In this document: positions 1 to 51,960 of the stretch, piece after piece | Layout of the letters: each line of letters opens with the position of its first letter | How positions within the stretch are numbered: position 1 is the stretch's first letter | Assembly: GCA_009741485.1 (NCBI GenBank) | Contig: CM019217.1 | Span: 45,170,873-45,234,872, forward strand | Direction: 5' to 3' | DNA: 64,000 nucleotides | DNA from: Malurus cyaneus samueli | Taxonomy: Eukaryota > Chordata > Aves > Passeriformes > Maluridae | The notes under the pieces: generated by a model | The model's database searches: none | What the model was told of the DNA's origin: nothing | The model's input: the letters and a program-made list of their open reading frames with translations, nothing else | Translations under genes and position numbers: made by a program

Positions 1-1470
1 GGAAAAGGACCACCCTGGATAGTCAGGGAGCTTTTGCAAGAACTCAGAACAAAAAAGAGGGCATATCACTTTGGAAAAAGGGAAGGGTGTAAAGATATTA
101 TTAGGTCATGCAAAAAAAAAAAAATTAGAGAGGTAAAAGCTCAATTAGAACCTAATCTGGCCACTATAAAGGATAATAAAAATGTTTTCATAAATACATT
201 CACAGCAAAAGGAGGGGCAAGGAAAACCTCCATTCTTTTTTGGATGTAGGGGAGCATATAGATGAGGAAAAGGCTGAGGTACCTTAACACCTTCTTTATC
301 TCAGTTTTCAACAATAAGATAGGTTGTGCTCAGGACAGCTGTCCTCTGGAGCTGGTAGACAGGGACGGGGAGCAGAATAGTCCCCCTGCAATCCAGGAGG
401 AAGCAGTGACCTGTTGAGACACTTAGATGCTCACTGGACTAGGTGTGACCCTAGATGGATCAAATAGGTGATAGGGAGCTGCTGAAAGAGCTCACCAAGC
501 TCTCTATCATCAGTCCTGGCTCCCTGGGGAGATCCCAGATGACTGGAAGCTTGCCAATGTGATGCCATCCATAACAGTGCTAGAAGGAGGATCCAGGAAA
601 CTACTGCCTGTCAACCTGACCTCAGTGCCTGGCAAGGTTATGGAACAGATCGTCTTGAGTGCATCACGTGGCACCTACAGGACGGCTGGGGGATCAGACC
701 CTGCCAGCATGGGTTTAAGAGGGCCAGGTCCTGCCTGACCAAACTGATCTCCTTTTATGACAGGGGAGCTGCCTGGTGGATGAGGGGAAGGCTGTGGATG
801 TGTCTACCTGGTCTTCAGGAAAACCATTGACACTGTCTCCCACAGCGTTCTCCTGGAGAAGCTGACATTCCAGGGCTTGGACAGGTGCACTGTTCACTGG
901 GTAAAAACTGGCTGGGCCTAGAGAATGCTGCTACATCCAGTCACTGGTGGGGTTCCCCAGGGATTTGTTTTGGGCCCAGTCCAGTTTCATATCTTTATTG
1001 ATGATGATGGATGAGGGAATCAAGTCTTATCGTCAGCAAATTTGCTGATGACACCAGGCTGGGTGTGAGTGTCAGTCTGTAGAGGGACCTGAACAGGCTG
1101 GATTGATACATGAGATTTAACAAGGCCAGGGACTGGATCCTGCACTTTGGCCGCAGCAGCCCCCTGCAGCACTACAGGCTGGGGACAGAGTGGCTGGGCA
1201 GCAGCCAGGCAGAAAGGGACCTGGTGGGACTGATTGACAGCAGCCTAAACATGAGCCAGCAGTGTGCCCACATGGCCAAGAAGGCCAATGGCATCCCGGC
1301 CTCTATCAGGAATAGTGTGGCCAGACGGACCAGGGCAGTGATTCTTCCCCTGATGTGGCACTCAGTGCCATCATCTAGTTCACAAGGTGGTGTTTGGTCA
1401 TAGATCTCAGAGATCTAGACTCAATGATCTCAGAGGTCGTTTCTGACCTAGTTGATTCTGTGATTTCCTA
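1..1470 (+). mobile_element. Decayed CR1 LINE fragment (ORF2 reverse transcriptase and 3' tail)
   Basis: Translated pieces in shifting + frames read as the avian CR1 reverse transcriptase: an ELRTKKRAY...KAQLEPNLA stretch near 40-170, GVPQG-like residues near 945-965, the catalytic FADDT box at 1041-1055, and MRFNKA...SSQAERDL...NMSQQCA near 1110-1290. Stops and frameshifts are frequent, so it is dead. The C-terminal RT part is deleted: after about 1370 the sequence jumps to a CR1-type 3' end (ACTCAATGATCTCAGAGGTC then GATTCTGTGATT). The 5' end lies outside the window. It sits in the TNKS intron upstream of the first exon seen here. Confidence 0.85.
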
Positions 1471-4400
1471 TTCTACTTTCTTTTAACTTTGAGATGGAGA
1501 CACTCCAGTTACTTTTTTGTCCAGCCCTGTGCAGGATCATGCTTGTCATCCTGTCTGTCCTTCCCTATCCTAGGCATGTAGGTGATTGAAAAAGCTCTTC
1601 TCTCATAAGTCCCCTGCCTCCTGATTTGTCAACACTTAGCCCAAGATGCAGTACAGCAGAATCACTATGTTAATGTGTGGCACTGATGCCATCTCTTGTC
1701 ATGCAGTTCTGGAGGCTGACATACAGTCAGAAAACTCTGTTGTCTCTCAGAGGTCAGATCTACTGGAGAAGTATTCAGTAGTCTGTAGTTTGAACAGGAC
1801 AGCCCCCTGAGAAGGAGCAGATTTGAATACTCACTGGATATGAGAAGCTGTTCTGTCACCCAAGCAAACCTTTTCCAAATGAGGCCTACTCTGTCAGTGT
1901 ATTTGCAGTATTTTTAGTCTTCTCTGTGTTTTGTAACACTTATCTTTTCCTTGAGTTTATGAACATTCTTTCCCATTGATGCTCTGCCCTAGCACTGCTG
2001 TGTCTGTGAAATCAAGTTGCTTTTGTCTTGCTGGTTTACAGCTCAAAACAGTTGGTTCCCCACCACCGCCACCCCCACACCTGCCAAGAGATCATCTGAC
2101 GTACCAGACCTCTAAATTAAGATACTGTGTGACTTGTAAATTCTAATTGGTGAGCTGTTCAGTTCAATTTCCCTGTCATTAGCTGTTAGAAAGCACTATG
2201 TGAAATTTGTGACAAGATTTTTTTTTAAATTTTACTATACTAAGCCCGTCCATTTCAACAGTAATTACTGCTGGCTGTGTTCTGAAGATGAAGCAGTTAA
2301 ATTACCACTGGAAACAGCAGAGTGAGAAATGTCTACATTAAGCATTTTGTAATTCTTGTCTTTAGGAATTTTATTTGTTTGCTTGTTTATTTTATTTTTT
2401 TTACATAAGGAAAGTAGTTTAAGCTCTTCATCCCTGTGCCTGCTTATCTCTGCAGTTGCAGCTAGCTCATCTACAGTCAGCAGTCTGACATTACTTGTTT
2501 TCCTGAAGCAGCGTCTGTAAGTTTCTCCCTGAAGCATAATTGTCAGTCATGAATTTAAATAACTCAGTATGGCTATAAGATGACCAAGGAAGATTGCATG
2601 ATTAGGGTGGCTGAAGTTGACAAGCCATGTGGCTGGTGAAAAACAGCACAGCCCCTTTCCTGCTCATTAAGAGCATAATTCTTCAGTCAGGGTTAGGGAA
2701 CTTTATTTCTGTAGTACCAAATGTAAGCACATTATAGCATGAATATAAAATAATTATTTTGAGTTATTTGAAATATTTTTGTATGTAAGTCCGGTCTTGG
2801 CACCATACAAACAAATGTCAATGAGCTATTTCCCAAGAAAGCTTCCAACTGCTTTGCCAATAAAGGCATAAGATGGGAGCACTGTTTCAAATTAGAATGC
2901 AAGTTGGTATCTGAGCAGCAAAGGAAAAGCCTGATCATTTCCACATTGGAAAAGTTTAGGAATGTGTCTGCAAGATTGCAGTGTTGTTGCAACTTGTTTT
3001 CTTACCCCATTAATCAGAATGATAAAGTGGTGACAGGAGGTACTCCACTTGCATCCGGAATGTCTTCCTGATGTACCCACATGATTGATGTGGTTCATTT
3101 TAGAGATATCTGTAAGAGAGCAGCATCAAGCACAGACTGTTGTGATTGGGAAGAGAGATTCTGTCATAAATTCTAACACACTAAAAAGAAAGTTGTTTGC
3201 TTTGCCAGGACTCAGGACTTCTTCCAAAACAGTTTTATGCAAAACCATGAAACAAAGGTCCCTTCTATGATTAGAAACCCCTGTGCTCTTCCCTTAATTC
3301 AAAGAAGTTGAAACACTTCCCTGAAGGGAGTTTGTGTGGCAAATTAGAAAAGTTTTAAGATATTTTTATTGCTGTTTTCTAAGGGCGATATGATCTGATT
3401 AGAGTAAAGATTTTGTCTGGCCTACGCTAAATGGGAGTTTGCTGCATACCTTTGCAATTTCCAAATCTACTAAACCTGAAGATAATTATAGATGTAGTAT
3501 GGAAAAGTCACAAATATTAAAGTCTGCATGAAACATTTTAAAATCCCTCCTTTTCCGTACTTTTTTTTTGTTTTCTTTTTTCTCCCCCCCTCCCTTTTTC
3601 TTTTTTTTGCTGTCCGTTGTCAGCATAGTATTGTAGAAGAGTTAACAACAAGCATAGAAGTGTCCTTAGGTATTTTTTGCCAAGTTTTACTTGTTTCCCC
3701 ATCAGTGTAAGAGCCACTCTTTCTGATTCTTATGCCTGTGGGGACCTTCTGAGCACAAGAATAGCCATATGTCAAGGCCAGAGCTGGCCCTTAAAATCAG
3801 CCCTCTTTACTATGAGAATACCCTTCCTGAGGACAATTAAATTAATTTATGATAATTCTAAATCATTGTTTGGTAGTGTAAATAAGATATATGATGAGAC
3901 CTCGTTTATGTAATAAGATTGTTTGTTGATTTTAATAGCCTTTGGGATGGTAACTTGAGAAAGAAAAGAACACATTGATTAAGATTTTCAGCAAATAGCA
4001 TTATATAAAGATTTCTGCAGTAGAAAACAAGAACAGGGAATATTAGTTCTTAAAAGAGCTCCTGCAGCTGTTATTAATCATGCAAATAATGCATAATATA
4101 GAATGGTTACATAAGATCCCTTGGTTTAAAGTTGCCCTTCAAATGTGTTGTTTGAATCTGAAAATGCAGCTTTCTTCTGAGGCAGTGGCAGCATTATCAT
4201 CTGAGAGCTGCTGAAGACTCTTTAGCAAGGTAGGAAGGGATACGGATGATGCTCGGAGCTAGCACTCCCACATTGCCTGTGGATGGTTTGTTGAAACCAA
4301 TTTCCAGATTTTAGCAGAAGCTGCTCAGAGCCTGCAGCACTGGAGATCCCTTGGGGCCCCTTTTGTTTGATGCAGGTGAACAGGGGATGGCAAGTCCAGG

Positions 4401-7095
4401 GCAGCTGACCTGGAACAGGGGTCATCAAATCAGCTGTTGGTAATGAAGCAGTAAAAATACCTAAGGCTTACTGAGAGCAGTATCAAATGTAAAAAATGCA
4501 TTCCTTGTATTCCCAGGCAACACATTATCAAAAAGATAAGGCAAAAATTCCTGCCTTACTATAAATAGTAGGTATACAGGTTGACAGCGATTGCCATCTT
4601 GTGTACAGTGATGTTCCTTGAAATGCACAGTACCACTTTGGCTCAGTTACAGCTGCCATAAAAATTTCAAATAATATGAGCATCTTGCATTATGTTCTAC
4701 TTTGCTCAATAAAAATGAAGTGATATTCTTTTTAATTACACTAGCATGTAAGAAAGACAGTGTGATTGGCTTGGTAACTGTGAATGTGAATCTTGGAAGG
4801 TAAGTACCCTCTAGAGATTTGTGTTAGTAAGACTTGCCAAGTTTTGCAGGATATGGGAGGAGGGATTAATTGTTAGCTTTATTAAATCTGTTTTTTTAAT
4901 ATTGAGTAATTTGTTTGATATACCTTTCAGGTGCAGTAGACATTACTGCTGTTAGTGATACTTAGTTTCTACTTCCTGATGCTATATAAATAGTGTGTTA
5001 ATTTTAAAAATAATTCCTGCCATCATTCACTTGATTTTTTTTTTTGAGGGCTCATAGTGTCATATAATGAGTAGTTCATCCAGCACAGTATTATCTTCTG
5101 GGTACCTAGATTCTGTAATCAGCATACAAGCTTGTAACTCCAGATTACTATTTTTACCTATTAAATCTATAGTATTAATGAATGCTCTTTCTCATGAGAA
5201 ATAGGTTTCTTCTCTAATGACGTTATTTGCAAATGCAGGTCTATTAACCCTAGAAATAAAAAGTGCACAGTCCTGGCCTGAGTCATAATAGTTTTAATTT
5301 TAAGGGGTGAGCAAGACTCTGGGGTTATGTGTGTTTATTGAGAGCATCTCAGTTGATAATATTTCATATGAGTAAAGTATCATTTTGGAAGTCTGCCATC
5401 ATTGTTTTAGAAGTGGCACGCAGACAAGAACGGATGTAGTTTAATTGTAGTAAGGTTAAAGGATCCTACAGTGTATTTAGTGTTTGGCTCCAGTTTCTCT
5501 GGAGTCTAGACCTTTGAGTAGACTGACTTTTCTGTAATTAATTTCAAATTAATTTCAGGTTTTCTGAGTTTCTAATTCAGTTGATAAAACTGGATTTAGT
5601 AACCAAACCAAGGCAACTGTCAGAATGAACAGTACTGAAGTATTCTGAATACTAATAGCAGCATCATCCTTATCCACACCTTCTTTAGTGTTTATGATAT
5701 GCAGAAGACAGTTAATTTATAATAGGGGCAGATATAAAAAGATATAATGCCTTCTGAATCAGTCTAAATTGTTAATTAAGTAGTAGAAGTCTTAAACAGA
5801 GTAACAGATCCTCATAATTTGTGTGGTCAAAACTTAAAAGATTGGCCATGTTCATTGTTACTGGTATTTTGTACTTTGGAAACACACTGGGGATCTTCGT
5901 GTTAGGAATGTTAGAGGTCCTTATTCTGAAAATATATAATTCTGAAGACAGGTTTTATGGAAACTTGCGTAACTGCTTCCCTAAATTTACTGAATTACCC
6001 AGGTGTTTTTGTAAGAGATGGCCTGTGCTCTCATTTTTGATAGTACAAGCTGTGTACTCAGTATGATACACAAGACACTTGGTAGTTGTCAAAGTGGTTA
6101 CTATTTCTGGAGCAAATAAGCAAAGTGTTGAGACTTCAGTAAAATATAATACAGACTAGTCCCAAGCTATGGACATATTAAATATGTGTTCCTGTAAATC
6201 CATACTGTTTATGGATATATAGCACTTGCTGCTGTTTATCACAGATGAGACCCTTTGTCTTGATTTGTTTTTTAACCTCTTGATAATAGTGAAATGTGAC
6301 ATCTTCCCTTGTAATACTGTATAATGATGTTTTAATGCTGACAGTAAATCTGTACTTAGCATAAAACTGTGAGATATGTAAGTTTTCCCATATTTCAAGC
6401 TGCTTTATGTGTGGGGGTTTTACTGTAAGAAAATTGTATCATTTGGTTGCATGCCACAGAATAAACTGCAACAAATTTCCCTTTAAAATCCTCTGCTTCT
6501 CAGCATTGGGAAGGAGGAAACCGCATCATCTATTTGTGTGAGAAAGCAGTTCCTTCAGGCTGAGACAGCACACAAAATTTGTTTCATAATAAAAACCTGT
6601 TAAAAATAAACTTCACAGGGAATTACTGTTGTCAGCTCAAAAGCTTTCAGTTAAAATTTGTATGAGTTAGCCATGGAGAAAGGTGTTATTACTCTGTTAT
6701 TATGCAGTAAAGTGCATTACTGCTGAAGACCTATATTTTGCAGGAAACTGCAATCTGTGTACAATGTGTTCTTTGTCTTACCACTGCACAGTTCAGAACA
6801 CATTTGGAGATTTTTATGGTGCAGAGGTGGTGATGATGATGGTTTTTAAAATTTAACTTCAGATTAAGATGCTATTAATGCCTTAGGGGTGTCTGTACTC
6901 TTACCCACCTTAAGGAATTTTTTTGGGGGTTGGCAACAGGAAAGGCTTACCTGTGCCTTATATTTGTTGATCACAGAAGGATACTGTAACTTGTCTTGAT
7001 GCAAGTGTAAGAGAAACTAAGAGTATTTCAATGGCAGGAAGTAAAGGACTTAAAATTGATGTGGCTCCCATTCTTTATCTTCTTTTGTTTTGCAG
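1471..7095 (+). other. TNKS: TNKS intron (putative intron 5), 3' part
   Basis: AT-rich sequence with no exon or repeat I can recognise. I looked for the preceding ankyrin exon (residues around NVNCHASDGRK) and did not find it, so the intron extends beyond the left edge. It ends in a TTTTGTTTTGCAG acceptor at 7095. Confidence 0.7.
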
Positions 7096-46539
<39,444 letters not shown>

Positions 46540-48936
46540 TAGCTTCAGAGCAGTGAAGAAGGATGTGACTTCAATCTTGGACTGGATGGATGTTTCAGAA
46601 AATCAGTATCACATAAAATTCTTAACAACCTGGAAATAAGCTGTATGTCTTTTATGAAGCATTGCTGTCTTGATGAATAGGATATGAGTAACTCTTGCAT
46701 ACTCGACTGCTACTGTTCCTCTTGAGGAAAGTTTACAAGGGACTGCCTTTTAATAACATATCTCAGGCTCCTAGTCTCTGCAGTTACCATGTGTAAAATA
46801 ATATTGTTTTGATCTAGACCTTGGGAACATTATTGTGCAAATGGAAATCTTTATTGGTGCCATCTCACGTAAAAATTTCAGACACTACTTTTCTAGTTCT
46901 TTTATTTGCAGATAAATTGCATTAAGCCCATCCTTTTCTTTTCAGCATACATACCATTTATTTCCTGTTTTCAAGAGATCCTATTTATTCTCCTTTTGTA
47001 TTCTGAGGTTGAGCCGGAACCTTCTTGAAGATATTTTGCACAAAGTCAAGTTGACTAAAATCATTAACAATGCAATATAAATTTCATCTGAGAAGGGGCT
47101 AGGTCAAGTTCTTCAACACAGGATTTTCTTTGCACACTTCTGACAAACAATAACACGAGTGAGTGTAACTTTAGAGTGGAAACAAACCATGTCAGTTGGC
47201 AGCTTTGTCTTGTGTGAGTTTTCTGGGGGAAACCCTGGGAAGTGTTAGCAAGGGTAAAACCAGCTCTTGTGCTTGGGAAGAACTTCATGAAACAGGTCCA
47301 TGCCCTGGGCTGTTATCTCCAAAACAACATTTTATAAGGCTTCTGTTAAGTACATGCAGCTTGTGAAATGTTCTTCAGTTACAGTGGTGTTACCAGTTAC
47401 ATGGTTTTGCTGGGAGAAGCAGGTGAAAAGTCAGAAGATTTCATACATAAGGGCATATCCAGTTCATGTCCCGCTGTAAGATGAGGCCCAGTAAATGGGT
47501 TTCAGGCTGGTAAGGGAGAGTGTATTACAGCAGTTTCCTGTCACATCTTTGTGTGTGACATCACAGTTGAAGAGCTTAAGTGATTAACAAAAGTATAACT
47601 TTTTAAAATATTGATTTTACATTTTGATGAGAGCAAAATTTTAGAATATCAGTTGGCAAGTGGATTTGTTTGCAGGTATACCAGAGAACAAAGCTAGGAT
47701 TTATTCACTTAATACCCTTCTTCCCAAATTCCCAGGTTTATTTTGCTGAGTAGAAGAAAGTTAATTTTAAGCATTGCATAGCACAGCATCAAACAGTTTC
47801 AATAGTTGCCCTCATGGTGGATATGGATTTAACAAAAGTAGAAACTGTTTCTTTTTTGTGGTGTTTTACAGTTTCAGAGAAGGTTGAAGATCAATATCTG
47901 TTAATTTTTTTTTCAAACAACCAATCCCAGGAGATGTGCTTCAGTGTTGACCATGTAACAACTGGAGGAAAAAATGTCCTTTGGACACAACACGCTGTAC
48001 ATTTCTCTGTCAACCAGCACTATTTAGTACTGATGATCCGGTTCATACATTCAGGTTTTATCCCCCTTAAAGCAAAGAAGCAACAGAATAGTGTGCTTTT
48101 TGTTCATAAAAATATGTGTGCTCCGCACAAGTGGGCTTTTGCTGGTATGTTTGTATAAAACAGACTTCAACCTGAAGAGCTTTTCACTTTCAGCATTAAG
48201 ACACAACATTTTTATTTTTAACATTAAGGTATTAATGTTGAAGCATCCTCACAAGAAGTTTCACCCACTGTTAAATCAGTCATTTGATACAATGTGGCTA
48301 CCTGAACATCATCTGTTTGTAATATCTCTAAAGAAAACCTTAGAAATAGCAATACTCCAACAGAACTTGAACTCTTGAGTTTTACTTTCCTTGAGCTGAC
48401 GGTGGATATATGGTTCTCGCTTCATTTTGTGACCTGATTAAATATGTAGCTTTGAAGTCCCAGCCAGGCTTTAGCCTAGTTGTCCTTTTAAACAATTTCA
48501 TTGATAAAATTGGGTGCTTGTATTTTGGCTACTTGTTTCATAGTGTTAGGATAGCAAAGATCACCACTAGGCTTTGAAGCTTTGTATTCACCATTTAAGT
48601 TTGGGATTTGTTTTAAATTTAGTTAAAAATGGAATGAGGGGATGTGCCTGTCTGTGCTAAGGCTTCAGGTAGCGGCCAGAGCAAGTGCTGCTCTCCATCC
48701 CCAGTTAGACATAGTTGTAAATGGTGAAACAGCTGTGCTTCTTAGGTGAGCAGAATGGTTAAAGTGGGCATGAAAGTTAAAAGCTTTACATCTTTCAAAA
48801 ACAAGAACAAACCTAAAAAGAAAAACCCCACCAAGCCCACACCGGATGCTCTTCTTGCTTGTTGTTTCCTATGTGCTGGTTAAACTAACGGCTAGTCAGG
48901 ATTCCTTTTGCAGCCTTGAACTTCTAGGGGATAAAA

Positions 48937-49305
48937 ATAGCTTGGAGGAGACTGAGGGGAGACCTCATTGGGGTCTTCAGCATCCTTACGAGAGGAAGTG
49001 GAGGGCAGGTACCAATATCTTCACTCCTGTGACCAGTTACAGGACTCGAGGAAGCAGCATGAAGCCGAGTTAGGGGAGATTTAGGCTGCAAATCAGGAAA
49101 AGGATTTTCACCCAGAGGGTGATTAGGCCCTGTAACAGGCTCTTCAGGGAAGTGGTCACAACACCAAGGTTGACAGAGTTCAAAGAGTGTTTGGACAACA
49201 TTCTCAGGCACATGGGGTGACTCTTGGGGCTGTCCTGTGCAGGGCCAGGAGTTGGACTTGGTGATCCTGATGGGTCCTTCAACTCAGCATATTCTGAGAT
49301 TCTGC
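48937..49305 (+). mobile_element. CR1 LINE 3'-end fragment within the TNKS 3' UTR
   Basis: 5'-truncated CR1: AGCTTGGAGGAGACTGAGGG, ACCTCATTGGGGTCTTCAGC, GTGACCAGTTACAGGACTCG, AGGGTGATTAGGCCCTGTAA, and the tail TTGGACTTGGTGATCCTGAT with GAGATTCTG. It is in the transcribed orientation, so it would be part of the mature TNKS mRNA if the distal poly(A) site is used. Confidence 0.87.
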
Positions 49306-51839
49306 TTTCCAGTATCTTTGAACTGCCAGTGTTAATGTTTCTGATGTTCTGTGCAGAGTAAAGGTGCTGTATGAGGAAATGATTTTGCAGTGGTTTTTGT
49401 CTTGTAATGACGTGATCTCATATCCGTTTGTGGCCAGACACAGAGGAATACCCAGGCCTGATGATGCATCTGTGTGCTGTGGAAACCTGTGCAGGAGTAG
49501 CATATATTGTAGCTCCTCTTGCCCTTCAAAACAAAGTGAGGATCTGCTCATCAATGTCAAACTTACCTGCGGAAAACCCGGTGGTTTTGGTGGTAAAGCT
49601 GCATTTGGCAGGTTGTTAACGGTACAGATGTGCTGCTTTAGCTTACAATGGACCTTAAAAATGCCGTGACCCCATAACCAGGCAGCTGCTGCCTCCTGAA
49701 AATGAAGTTTTTGACCTCAGAAGAGCAGTCCCCTGATGTTGGGATGCTCATTTGTAGCACTGGGTCAGCAGTGGGGGCACAGTAGGAGCTGAGGATGTAA
49801 AAACACTCCAGGCTAGGCCCTCGTAGGCTTGGGAGACCAGGGACAGAACATGGAGTCTGCTGGGGAAAGGGACAATGTGTCTCTCGATTTTTGTCAGTGT
49901 CCCTTTGAGGTAGCATTTTGAAACTTCTGTGTAGTTTTGCAACAGGACCTTAATAGGTAAAACAGAACGAGAGGCCACTATCTAACAAAGAAGGGAGGGT
50001 TCTGCTCTCCATTGCTGATACTGTTTCTATGAGACTGATGACTTACATGCGTGGTGCAGAGTGACATTGCAGTCTGAATGCTGTCAACAAAACTTCTGTT
50101 AGAATTAAAAGCAGAGTACAGTACCTTAATAAGGTATATTTTATTTTCTCATTCTTAAAAATATTTTATCTACTGGTTGTGTTTGATCCCAGCTCCACAG
50201 AGACTGTTATAAACCTCTTACACTAATTCCATCATGTTCCAGTCACTACTGGTTTTATAACCTCTGTTTTGAGTGTTTGCATGTGATGCAATTGAATCCC
50301 ACTGCATTATGTAGCAGGAATTTATTTTGCCTGCCAACTTAAACTTTGCTTGTTATGGGAGTACCCCAAAAGAAAATTCTACACTGAAGCAAGAAGAAAA
50401 CCCTGCAAAATGTTCTGCTTTGTTGGCTGTGGTGGGCAGCAGACATAGAAAAGGCATGTAGTACATGGGAGGAAGTAGCTCCTGGAGAAGGGCGTTTTCT
50501 TGGCTCTGGAAACCAGCTGCTGCTGCTGTTTGTTGTAGGTTGAAGGAGGTGTCTGCTCCCCTGTAAATGTGTGAGGTGCTGAGGGATGCTAACAATGCTG
50601 TGCCACTACATGGGCCTATGAGAGCTACTTAAGACAGCAGCAATTCTCAAAAAAGCCTCCTGCATCACTGCAATTACATCAGCTTCTGCACAGTTCATAC
50701 ACTGCCTACAATTTCTGCATGGGATTGGTAACAGAATTGCCCTGTACAAGTTTTTTCAAGGTGGGTAAAAGGAAGGGTCCAGCCACAAACAGGTTGGTTT
50801 GGTCATTGTTAATCATTCTCAGAAGCTGAACGTCAGGAATTGTGTGAATTGATTTTCAGTGGGATTTCTCTGTTTCCATGCTGCTTTGCCACAGAAAATC
50901 TAGCTCAGAAATCTAAAATGGCATGCATCTAATGCATGCTTCAGTTACGTTAAGCTGAATATTTGTTCAGCATTTTAAGCTATGCTGCAGCCCAGATAGA
51001 GAAGACATGAGAAAGCACAGATTCAGTTCTTGCCTCACATAGCAAGTGGCTTGTGAACCTCCACAGACTTGAATCCAGTCGTGGTCAGAGGTGGTGGCTT
51101 GGCACCATCCAGAACATGTTCTCCTGGTCTTTCACAGAGTGGCAGGACATGTGTCCAGAGATGAAGGGGCAGTGTTCCCACCTCTCTGAACACAGTAGAT
51201 GTGAAACCCAGGGGACCGAGGGACATTGTATATGTGTTAAAATCTTTGAAGCAAGGTAAATGAGCTAGGAATCCATAGGGGACATGGGAAGCAGATGCAA
51301 TGACACATGCCTGTCAAGTCACATTATCTGACTGGTTTTGATGTATTGGTCTTGCTGCACCTGTTGGTGACAAGTTTTAGTGCTGGTCCCATTACTAATG
51401 TTAGTATTAGATCCTCTGTTATTATGAGAGGATTTTGACACTTTGTTAACATCTGCAGAACTTGCTTCAGCTTTGGAAATTGAAAGGGGGATTTTCTGAT
51501 CTGCAGTCCCATGAGCTTGTGCTTCGTCATTCCTAATTGCTTTCTCTGGCAACCCAGATGGCAGTGTAGCTGGGGTTGAATTTCTAGACTTTTGTTTGTG
51601 TAACTTGTTTTCATAACTAGCCCTGTATGTGTCCTCTCTTGGTTGCCAATTACCTGGAGCTGGAGTATCATTTATTTATTTCTTCTTTTACCTTCTCTCT
51701 CAAAATTGAAGACGATGGGCAGGTTCTCAGCCTACCTACATGGTGGACTTTAGGTAACATCTCTGTAACAACTGAGTTTGATCTATAAATGTGCTTGGCT
51801 AAATGTCTGATCTGCAACACTTGTAATAGTTTAAAAGTC

Positions 51840-51845
51840 AATAAA
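51840..51845 (+). terminator. TNKS: AATAAA poly(A) signal, candidate proximal site for TNKS
   Basis: Perfect hexamer in a T-rich context (GTCAATAAATACATTTTT). Use cannot be judged from sequence alone. Confidence 0.45.
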
Positions 51846-51948
51846 TACATTTTTAACAGCTGCTCTGTGAAAATGGAGTATATGCATAACCTGCTGTTCT
51901 GTCTTGGTCTTAGGACAAATCTGCTCCAGCCAAACTGTTGAAAACATT

Positions 51949-51960
51949 TTTATTTTTATT
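51949..51960 (-). terminator. DUSP4: Tandem AATAAA poly(A) signals, candidate end of DUSP4
   Basis: Two adjacent AATAAA hexamers on the - strand (51955-51960 and 51949-51954). By eye they are the first AATAAA hexamers downstream of the DUSP4 stop codon, giving a 3' UTR of about 1.2 kb. Confidence 0.55.
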
